From Coriobacteriia bacterium (GTDB taxonomy: Bacteria > Actinomycetota > Coriobacteriia > Anaerosomatales > SLCP01), in the NCBI GenBank assembly GCA_030603745.1, contig JAUVXE010000015.1, forward strand, positions 1 to 43,772: a DNA stretch of 43,772 bases, in the 5' to 3' direction. A program made the translations under genes and the position numbers. Positions 32,464-38,893 of this stretch are shown piece after piece. Every line of letters begins with the position of its first letter. Position 1 is the first letter of the stretch. Below the pieces are notes generated by a model. That model was not told where the DNA came from. It worked only from the letters and a program-made list of their open reading frames with translations, and did not search any database.

Positions 32464-33528
32464 CTACTCGAGCCAGTCGAGATCGCCATACTGACCCGTC
32501 AAGGAGTCGACCTCGAAGACGTACCACTCGTCCGACCCGGTATCGAAGTCGACCAGTCTTTGGCGCTCGATGACCGCGCCCGTGGGCAGGGTCATCGTCA
32601 CCGTCACCTGGACCTCGTCCGAGTCGGTGCCAGCGCGACCCGCGTAGAAGGCGATGACCTGGTACGTCCCGCGGCTCAGGTCCTCGCCGTCGTGATCCCT
32701 GAACACGATGGTCTCGCTCTGCTGCCCGGCTCCTCCGGTCGCATCGCGGTCCTTGAGGTGACCGTAAGACTGCCCGCCGACAGCGTCCTTGACGATCAGA
32801 TCGACATCAACCGGCTGTTGCCAAGAGACGGTCACCGACACGGGCAGGAGAGCGAGGCCGGACATGGGATCATCGAGCGAGGTGAGATAGAGCTCCCCGA
32901 GCACCGAATCCAGGTACCCCCGGGCCGACTCACCCCGCTGCGACGAGCGTTCGGACGCACGCACAAGCCTGCGGCTGAGTTCCTCGGTATCGGTGACGGA
33001 TCCCGCTTCACGCATGAATGAGGCGTAGGGATCTAGGACGTCTCCCACCATGAAGCTCGTGTACCGCTCGAGATCGCGCTGGACGCGTGTGTATTCGTCA
33101 GGAGTTCTCAGGCTGTCGAGGTTCGCGCACGCTTCGCGTGCCCGCTTCTCGCCTGCGGCGAAATCGCTCTGATACCGCGAGATGTCTTGCGCGGAAAGTC
33201 CTGCCTGCGCATCCCCCACGAGACCACGCACCGCCTCGCCCATGAGGTCTGTGCCCTCGCTCAACTGCATCAGACCGTCCTCGACGGCGATCTCATATTC
33301 GGACGCCGAGAGCGGCTTGACAAAGAGCGTCCAGGCCCCGAAGGCGACGCCCATCGCTATGACAAGAAGGACAACGACGCCGATATACATGCCGCTGGAG
33401 CGGCGTTGGCGTTGAGGAGCCGGCTGAGAGGTCACCTCCTGCACATCCGGTTTCGGTAGTTCCGAGCCACAGGCACCACAGAAACGCTGATTCCCGTCCC
33501 GAGGCGCGCCACAGGATGTACAGTTCAA
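32464..33528 (-). CDS. zinc-ribbon membrane protein with beta-sandwich ectodomain (ZnR-A)
   Basis: A 354-residue protein and first gene of the zinc-ribbon operon. Ribbon C3, C6, C17, C20; membrane helix about 47-69 (MYIGVVVLLVIAMGVAFGAWTLF); helical ectodomain starting KPLSASEYEIAVEDGL, paralogous to ZnR-C; then, only in this member, a C-terminal beta-rich domain (about 225-350) with VSVTVSWQQPVDVDLIV, GTYQVIAFYAG and DEVQVTVTM, which looks like a PPC/Ig-type binding domain. The start appears to be a TTG at 33528 with GGGGG 4 nt upstream; no better start gives the intact ribbon. It is preceded by a good promoter with a palindrome over the -35. Confidence 0.86.
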   Translation of the reverse strand: MNCTSCGAPRDGNQRFCGACGSELPKPDVQEVTSQPAPQRQRRSSGMYIGVVVLLVIAMGVAFGAWTLFVKPLSASEYEIAVEDGLMQLSEGTDLMGEAVRGLVGDAQAGLSAQDISRYQSDFAAGEKRAREACANLDSLRTPDEYTRVQRDLERYTSFMVGDVLDPYASFMREAGSVTDTEELSRRLVRASERSSQRGESARGYLDSVLGELYLTSLDDPMSGLALLPVSVTVSWQQPVDVDLIVKDAVGGQSYGHLKDRDATGGAGQQSETIVFRDHDGEDLSRGTYQVIAFYAGRAGTDSDEVQVTVTMTLPTGAVIERQRLVDFDTGSDEWYVFEVDSLTGQYGDLDWLE

Positions 33529-33653
33529 TGCTCCCCCTCTTCAATTGACGGCGACTTGCGACGCCAGGACTCGACAGTCCAGCCATCCCCGCATGGCCAA
33601 GCGCATCTCTGCGACGTCGACTAACTGCACGTATCGACGGTGACACGGTCGCA

Positions 33654-33696
33654 CTTTAGGGGATTCTGGAACTTCATGACAATAGGCGGTCATGAA
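33654..33696 (-). promoter_or_regulatory. promoter and overlapping palindrome of the zinc-ribbon operon
   Basis: On the minus strand TTGTCA (33682-33677), a 17-nt spacer and TAAAGT (33659-33654) make a good housekeeping-type promoter. A perfect inverted repeat TTCATGAC-N8-GTCATGAA covers 33673-33696, including the whole -35, so a dimeric protein bound there should block RNA polymerase. The leader to the TTG at 33528 would be about 120 nt; a 22-codon open frame (ATG near 33595, ending at 33541) lies in it but has only weak start signals. Confidence 0.65.
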
Positions 33697-33710
33697 CCCC
33701 TTCGCCCCAC

Positions 33711-34124
33711 TCACTCCCCCGCGCGCACCTCGACCTCGCCCACCGGCAGCCGCACCAGGTACACGCTGAACCCGACCCCCACCGCGAGCAGCAGCGTGTA
33801 GGCGATCGCCATGAGTCGCACGCTCGAGATCTGGTACCACACCGCCACCGACGGGATCACCACGCCCACCCACAGCAGGGCGAGCGCGATCCGCTTCACG
33901 CGCGCCGGCATCGGCGTGCCGTAGAGGAACCCGCTGATATACGGGCCGAGGAACCCGTGCGAGAGCAGCCAGTCGTGCAGCTTGCGCGACGAGCGCGCGA
34001 AACAGAACGTCGCCACGAGCAGGAACGGCGTCGCCGGCAGGATCGGGAACACGAACCCGGTCAGCCCCACGCCGAGGGCGAGCAGCCCGGTCACGATGAG
34101 CAGCGTCTTTCGCAGCCAGCTCAT
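33711..34124 (-). CDS. YbaN/DUF454 family membrane protein
   Basis: A 137-residue inner-membrane protein of the DUF454 (YbaN) family: WLRKTLLIVTGLLALGVGLTGFVFPILPATPFLLVATFCFARSS in two helices with the family's P-x-LPATPFLL-x-A motif, then LHDWLLSHGFLGPYI and two more helices. The ATG at 34124 overlaps the upstream stop as ATGA. It is the last gene of the cytochrome/maturation operon. YbaN has been reported near haem-related genes in some bacteria, but the function is unknown. Confidence 0.92.
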   Translation of the reverse strand: MSWLRKTLLIVTGLLALGVGLTGFVFPILPATPFLLVATFCFARSSRKLHDWLLSHGFLGPYISGFLYGTPMPARVKRIALALLWVGVVIPSVAVWYQISSVRLMAIAYTLLLAVGVGFSVYLVRLPVGEVEVRAGE

Positions 34125-34540
34125 GCGCCCACGCCCCCGCCCGCCGCGCGCGCGTCGCCGCCCTCGCTTGCGTCGCTGCCCGCACCCGCCTCCACGAGCC
34201 GCTTCACGCGCCGCCACAGCACCGCGCCGGCCACCACCGCCCCCACCTCGACCACGTGCTTGACCGCGATGGGCACCGCGAGGTCGTCGCGCACCGCGCC
34301 GAGGTCGTGCGTGCCGAAGAACACCACGCGCGGGATCCCGCCGAGCACCACCCATGCGAGTGCGAAGAGCGCGAACCGCGTGAGCAGCGGGTAGGCGCGC
34401 GCGAGCAGGGCGAGCTCACCCGGTCCTCCTCGGCGGGCGAGGCGGTAGAGGGCCCAGAGCACCACGGCCGACGAGAGCAGCACGGCCGTCGCCACGTCGT
34501 GGAAGTAGTTGTTCATGATGATGAGGATGTCGAGCGCCAC
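34121..34540 (-). CDS. four-helix membrane protein of unknown function
   Basis: A 139-residue protein with about four helices (ATAVLLSSAVVLWALYRL; PLLTRFALFALAWVVLGGIPRVVFF; AVKHVVEVGAVVAGAVLW). FHDVATA at residues 13-19 and KH near residue 94 are conserved-looking histidines that could bind haem. The start is a GTG at 34540, with the ATG at residue 9 as alternative; neither has a strong ribosome site. It begins 18 nt after the radical SAM gene and overlaps the YbaN-type gene by 4 nt. I do not recognise the family; the operon context suggests a role in cytochrome or haem handling. Confidence 0.8.
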   Translation of the reverse strand: MALDILIIMNNYFHDVATAVLLSSAVVLWALYRLARRGGPGELALLARAYPLLTRFALFALAWVVLGGIPRVVFFGTHDLGAVRDDLAVPIAVKHVVEVGAVVAGAVLWRRVKRLVEAGAGSDASEGGDARAAGGGVGA

Positions 34541-34558
34541 GGGTGGGCCGCCTGCCGC

Positions 34559-36031
34559 TTAGAGGAACCGTTTGGCCATGGCCTCGATCTCGACCGGGAT
34601 CCGGCCGAGACCCGCCATATGCTGCGTGAGGTAGGAGTTGTGCATGATGAGCTTCATCGACGCGATGAAGTACTCGCGCTTGTGCTTGGTCATCTGCGGG
34701 ATCCGCTTGACCTTGCCCATATAGAACCGCTTGTAGCACTCGACGACCTCGGCCATGAGCTCGTCGATCGTCATGTCGGTCGGCTTGACCACCGGGTCGA
34801 CGAGGTTGTACTTCTCCCAGTCGCGCGTGACCACATGCGGCGCGAGGTCGGGGTAGATGTCACTGTACGGCCACGGCGCGATGGTGAGGAAGAACGCGAG
34901 GTCGGGGTCGTAGTGCATCGCGAGCTCGAGGGTCGCGCGGATCGACTCGGGCGTGTCGCCCGGCAGGCCGAGGACGAGCGAGGTCTCCGAGATCATGTCG
35001 TGCTCGTTGATGAGCTCGATCGCGCGCCGCCCCTGCTCGACCACGGTGTTCTTCTTGAACATGTCGAGCGAGGCCTGGTCGGTGCGCTCCACTCCCACGT
35101 ACACGTGGTGGATGCCGGCCTCGCGGTAGAGCGGCATGATCGCCTCGTCGCGCAGGATGTCGTCCACGCGCGTCTCCATCAGGATGTAGACGCCGGTCTG
35201 GCGCTCGATGAGCAGGTCGAGGAGGCGGCGCCACCGCACGGGGTCGAGCGTGGGGGTCTCGTCGGCGAACATGACCACGCCCACGCCGTGGGTGTCGCGC
35301 AGGTGCTCGATCTCGCGGACCACGTCCTCGGGCGAGCGGGCCCGCCAGCTTCGCTCCCAGAACGCCTGCTGCGAGCAGAACGTGCACGCCTGGTCGCACC
35401 CGCGCGAGGTCGAGATGAGCGCGAGGTTGGTCTCAGGGAACGGATAGAACGTGTAGAGGTCCCAGTCCATCAGGTCCCACGCGGCCGGACGGCCGTCGAG
35501 GTCGGTCAGGAACGGCCGGGCCGGCGTGGCGTGCGGCTCGCCGTCGCGCAGGAACGCGATGCCGGCGACCTCGGCGGGGTCGCCGGCATCGGCGAGGCAG
35601 CGCACGAACTCGGGCACCGTGACCTCGCCCTCCCCGCGCATCACCACGTCGACCACGTCGCCGAACTCGCCGAGGACCTCGGCCCACATGAAGTGCGCGT
35701 GCACGCCGCCGATGCCGGTCACGACCCCCGGCACCACCTCGCGCGCGGTCCGCAGCAGCTCGATCGCCTTGGGGTACGACGCCGTGTAGGCGCTGGTCAG
35801 CACCACGTCCGGGTCGATGCGCGCAAGCTCGGCGGCGATGTCGTCGATCTCGTGGTCCATGGTCATGGCGTCGTAGATGACCGGCTCGAAGCCCGCCTCG
35901 CGCAGCTCCCCGCCGAGGTAGGCGAAGGCGGCGTTGGGCCATTTGCCCGCCGACTCGACCACGCCGCTGTGGTAGTGGGGGGTCACGAGCGCGACGCGCG
36001 GCGTGCGGCCGTTCAGTTCACGAAGTCGCAT
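34559..36031 (-). CDS. B12-binding radical SAM protein (BchE-like class)
   Basis: A 490-residue enzyme. The N-terminal B12-binding Rossmann domain covers about 12-140 (RVALVTPHYHSGVVESAG, YLGGELREAGFEPVIYDAMT, GGVHAHFMWAEVL, VMRGEGEVTVPEFV). The radical SAM cluster motif is C212, C216, C219 in GCDQACTFC, followed by FADETPTLDP and YVGVERTDQ. The C-terminus has a helical domain with IPQMTKHKREYF. Members of this class methylate unactivated carbons or, as BchE, act on porphyrins. It lies between ccsA (19 nt upstream) and two membrane-protein genes in the cytochrome operon, so a porphyrin- or haem-related substrate, or a lipid/quinone one, can be proposed but not shown. The ATG at 36031 has AGGAG 11 nt upstream. 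Confidence 0.9.
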   Translation of the reverse strand: MRLRELNGRTPRVALVTPHYHSGVVESAGKWPNAAFAYLGGELREAGFEPVIYDAMTMDHEIDDIAAELARIDPDVVLTSAYTASYPKAIELLRTAREVVPGVVTGIGGVHAHFMWAEVLGEFGDVVDVVMRGEGEVTVPEFVRCLADAGDPAEVAGIAFLRDGEPHATPARPFLTDLDGRPAAWDLMDWDLYTFYPFPETNLALISTSRGCDQACTFCSQQAFWERSWRARSPEDVVREIEHLRDTHGVGVVMFADETPTLDPVRWRRLLDLLIERQTGVYILMETRVDDILRDEAIMPLYREAGIHHVYVGVERTDQASLDMFKKNTVVEQGRRAIELINEHDMISETSLVLGLPGDTPESIRATLELAMHYDPDLAFFLTIAPWPYSDIYPDLAPHVVTRDWEKYNLVDPVVKPTDMTIDELMAEVVECYKRFYMGKVKRIPQMTKHKREYFIASMKLIMHNSYLTQHMAGLGRIPVEIEAMAKRFL

Positions 36032-36050
36032 GAGGTGCGGGGCTCCTGTC

Positions 36051-36971
36051 TCAGGTGTAGAGATACGCGCCGTGGATGGAATCGTATACGAGTGGCACGC
36101 CGAGGAGCGAGAAGACGATCACCGGCAGCGCGATCACGGCGACCCACGCGGCCCTCGTGCCGCTCCAGCCGAGCGTCAGCCGCAGGTGGAGATAGAGCGC
36201 GTAGATGCCCCACGCGATGAGCGACCACGTCTCGATCGGGTCCCAGCCCCAGTAGCGTCCCCACGCCTGGTTCGCCCAGATCGCGCCTGAGGCGAGCATG
36301 ACGCCCTGGAAGACGAACCCGGCGCCGATGAACTTGAAGGTGAGCTCGTCGATGACCTCCTGGCCCGGCAGCCGCGCGAGCACGCCCGCGAGCCGGCCGC
36401 CGGCGACGGCCGCAGCCGCACCCACGTCGCCGGGCGCAGCCGCGTCGCCTGCGCGGCCCGCACCCGCGCCCGCATCCCCCGCGCGGCCCGCACCCCGCTC
36501 GCGCAGCAGGAACGCCGCCGCGAGCATGAACGCCGCCACGTACCCGCCGTAGGCGAGGTTCGCGAAGAGCACGTGGATGATGAGCCACACGCTCGCGAGC
36601 GCGCCCGAGATCGCCTCGGACTCGCGCGAGACGAGCATCGCGCCGCCCATGATCAGGAACGCGACGGGCAGCGCGACGATCCCCACCACGCGCAGTCCCC
36701 GGTGGCGCCACGCCAGCCAGAGCAGCAGCGCGACGGTGATCCACGCGAGCAGCGACGCGACCTCGTAGAATCCCAGGTAGGGGCCGTGGCCCGTGAGCAC
36801 CCACCGTACCGCGATGCCGGTCGTGTGCGCCGCGAAGCCCGCTCCCGCGAGCGTGAGCGCCGTGCGCTCGAGCACTCCTCGGCCAAAGACGACCCCGCCG
36901 ATGAACCCCGCCGAGGAGAGCGCGTACGCTCCCACCGCCGCCCACATCGCGACCAGCTCAGCCGTGATCAC
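36051..36971 (-). CDS. ccsA: cytochrome c assembly protein CcsA (system II)
   Basis: A 306-residue haem-handling membrane protein with about eight helices. The tryptophan-rich WWD region is present as NQAWGRYWGWDPIETWSL, with the flanking histidines of CcsA (TGHGPYLGFYE near residue 60; YDSIHGAYLY at the end). A low-complexity Gly/Ala/Arg cytosolic loop (about 155-205) is longer than usual. With ResB it forms the system II synthetase that exports haem and attaches it to CxxCH motifs. The start is the GTG at 36971, overlapping the resB stop as GTGA, with GGAGG 7 nt upstream; longer frames that run through resB are rejected. Confidence 0.94.
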   Translation of the reverse strand: MITAELVAMWAAVGAYALSSAGFIGGVVFGRGVLERTALTLAGAGFAAHTTGIAVRWVLTGHGPYLGFYEVASLLAWITVALLLWLAWRHRGLRVVGIVALPVAFLIMGGAMLVSRESEAISGALASVWLIIHVLFANLAYGGYVAAFMLAAAFLLRERGAGRAGDAGAGAGRAGDAAAPGDVGAAAAVAGGRLAGVLARLPGQEVIDELTFKFIGAGFVFQGVMLASGAIWANQAWGRYWGWDPIETWSLIAWGIYALYLHLRLTLGWSGTRAAWVAVIALPVIVFSLLGVPLVYDSIHGAYLYT

Positions 36972-38320
36972 CGTTCGTCCTCCCGCCGTGAGACCGACCG
37001 CTCGACCGCCGCTCGCGCGCGCCCGGGAAAGGCCGGGTCCACGCGTCGGCACCTCGTGACGAGCACGAGCCGTGCCGGGACGCCCGCTGAGGCGTCGGCG
37101 GTCTCGTGACGCACGAACGCCGCCCTCGGCGGGGCGAGGAGCGCGACCGCCGCGCCCACGCACGCGACCGTCAGGAAGGCGTAGATGAACGGGATCGTCC
37201 AGTCGTCGACCACGAAGAGCCACACCTGGTACCCGAGCTCCTCGACCACGAGCCAGCCCGATCCGCCCGGCAGCGCCACGCGCTCCCCGACACGCGCTTC
37301 GCGCGGCCGCTCGGTCGCCGGGTCGCCCGAGCCCGGGAACGACACCAGCACCCGCGGGTCCTCGGGCACGCGCCGGAAGTAGCGGCCGCCCTCCTCGTCG
37401 AGCGGGACCGCGACCACGACCGCGTACTCCTCGGCGGGGCGACCCTCGGCGGACGCCTCGACCACGAGCGTGCCGTCGGGGCGCAGGTCGTCGAAGTGCA
37501 GCGCCGCGGGCGCCGAGCCCCGGGCCTCGCCCTCGGGGCCGAGCACGGTGAGCACTGCGCCGATCCCGTACTCGAGCTGGTGGACCGAGAGCGACCCGTA
37601 GCGCAGCGGACGGTTGGGGTAGACCCGCTGCGCGCGGACCTCCTCGCCGTCCACGAGCAGCCGCACCTGCGGCGAAGGCCCCCGCTCGACGTCGCGGTGG
37701 ACGTGGTTGATGTCCAGGTCGTCCACGGCGATCACCCGGCCGGCCGCGTGCGACGCGAGCGGCCCGGCGGTGTAGGGGTCGTAGAGGGCGGGCGTGTCGC
37801 GTGCGACCCCGCCCTCGGGCACGCCGATGACGCCCTCCCACTTCATGAGCTGGCCGAGGCCGGCGAAGATGAAGAGCCCGGCGAGCGCGTAGTGGAAGAC
37901 CGGGCTGCCGAGGGCGCCCCAGGCGTTGCGGCGGGCCCACACGCCGTCGTCGCGGCGCGCCTGCCGCAGGCCGAGGCCGCCGAGCGCCGCCTCTGCCCGC
38001 GCGAGCGCCTCCTCGGCGGACACGCCCTCCGCGAGCTCGATCCCCGCTCCGGACGCCGAGGCGAGCCGGTCGACGGCGGGCGAGGCCGGGTCGCGCCACC
38101 CGCGCAGCAACGCGAGCGCGGCGCGGGCGCGCTCCTGGGCGCAGACGGCCGTCGATGCCGTGAAGACCGCGGCCGCGGCGAGAAAGACCGGGTTCCCGAA
38201 CGAGAGCGCCTTTGGGAGGAACGTCGCGGCGACCGCGTACGCGCCGATGCCGAGGAACAGCCCCACGGCCAGCCTCCGGGATCGCAGAAGGCGCGCGGGT
38301 CGCGGCCGCCGGACCGTCAT
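36968..38320 (-). CDS. resB: cytochrome c biogenesis protein ResB/Ccs1
   Basis: A 450-residue ResB-like protein. Helices at about 18-36 and 42-60, a third after the polar region (SPVFHYALAGLFIFAGLGQLM, near 140-160), a large extracytoplasmic domain (DINHVHRDVERGPSPQVRLLVDG, VYPNRPLRYGSLSVHQLEYG), and a last helix WTIPFIYAFLTVACVGAAVALLA preceded by YQVWLFVVDD. SVHQLEYG holds the expected haem-site His region. The ATG at 38320 is 10 nt after the lipoprotein gene stop. It is split from ccsA as a separate gene, as in Gram-positives. It is directly downstream of the multihaem cytochrome it presumably serves. Confidence 0.92.
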   Translation of the reverse strand: MTVRRPRPARLLRSRRLAVGLFLGIGAYAVAATFLPKALSFGNPVFLAAAAVFTASTAVCAQERARAALALLRGWRDPASPAVDRLASASGAGIELAEGVSAEEALARAEAALGGLGLRQARRDDGVWARRNAWGALGSPVFHYALAGLFIFAGLGQLMKWEGVIGVPEGGVARDTPALYDPYTAGPLASHAAGRVIAVDDLDINHVHRDVERGPSPQVRLLVDGEEVRAQRVYPNRPLRYGSLSVHQLEYGIGAVLTVLGPEGEARGSAPAALHFDDLRPDGTLVVEASAEGRPAEEYAVVVAVPLDEEGGRYFRRVPEDPRVLVSFPGSGDPATERPREARVGERVALPGGSGWLVVEELGYQVWLFVVDDWTIPFIYAFLTVACVGAAVALLAPPRAAFVRHETADASAGVPARLVLVTRCRRVDPAFPGRARAAVERSVSRREDER

Positions 38321-38330
38321 CGGCCCCGCC

Positions 38331-38885
38331 TCATTCGACCTCGCCCCTCGGCGTGGCCTCGACGCGGTCGACGACCCACCCCTTCCCCTCCTCGACCACC
38401 ACGGTGTAGGTCACGTCGTAGGAGGCCTCGAGCACGCCGCTCGTGTAGTCGCGCGTCCGCACGTCGAAGTAGCGGTAGACCCACGACTCGCTGCCCGCGA
38501 CCACCGCCGAGGTCTCCTCGAGTGAGACGAGCCGGTACGCCGCGTCGACCGGGACCTGATGGATGCCCCGGGCCTGCTCCTGGAGGTTGCGCTGGATGTA
38601 GGAGTCGACGCGCACCTCCTCGAAGACGCTCATGGCGTGTGCCGCCACCCCGGCGTCCATCCGCACGTAGGCGAAGGAGATCCACTCGAGGTAGGAGCGG
38701 ACCGCGGACTCCGGGTCGCCGAGGTCCGGCGGCGCGGGCTCGGTGACCGGGGCGCGCGTGTCGCCGGCGAGGTCGCCCGAACCCGAGCCTGAGCATCCGG
38801 TGAGCAGCGCGCCGGCGAACAACACGCCAAGGATGAGCGCGATGAGGAGCAGGGGCCCCGCGAGGGACGGGCGGCGCGCGTCCAT
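38331..38885 (-). CDS. lipoprotein of the cytochrome operon
   Basis: A 184-residue lipoprotein: signal LLLIALILGVLFAGALLTGC with lipobox LLTGC (C31). The mature part is a single small domain (about 60-184): ESAVRSYLEWISFAYVRMD, SYIQRNLQEQARGIHQVPVDA, then beta strands ending YDVTYTVVVEEGKGWVVDRVE, reminiscent of NTF2-like or IMS/ARC6-type domains. There is no haem motif. It starts 8 nt after the cytochrome stop and ends 10 nt before resB, so it is co-expressed with both. A role as an accessory factor for assembling or anchoring the cytochrome is a reasonable guess only. Confidence 0.87.
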   Translation of the reverse strand: MDARRPSLAGPLLLIALILGVLFAGALLTGCSGSGSGDLAGDTRAPVTEPAPPDLGDPESAVRSYLEWISFAYVRMDAGVAAHAMSVFEEVRVDSYIQRNLQEQARGIHQVPVDAAYRLVSLEETSAVVAGSESWVYRYFDVRTRDYTSGVLEASYDVTYTVVVEEGKGWVVDRVEATPRGEVE

Positions 38886-38893
38886 CGCCGCGG

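Noticed and set aside
19502-33710. Prophage or integrative element
   Set aside because: No integrase, terminase, capsid, relaxase or attachment-site duplication is seen; NERD, NYN, vWA and XRE proteins alone do not make a phage.
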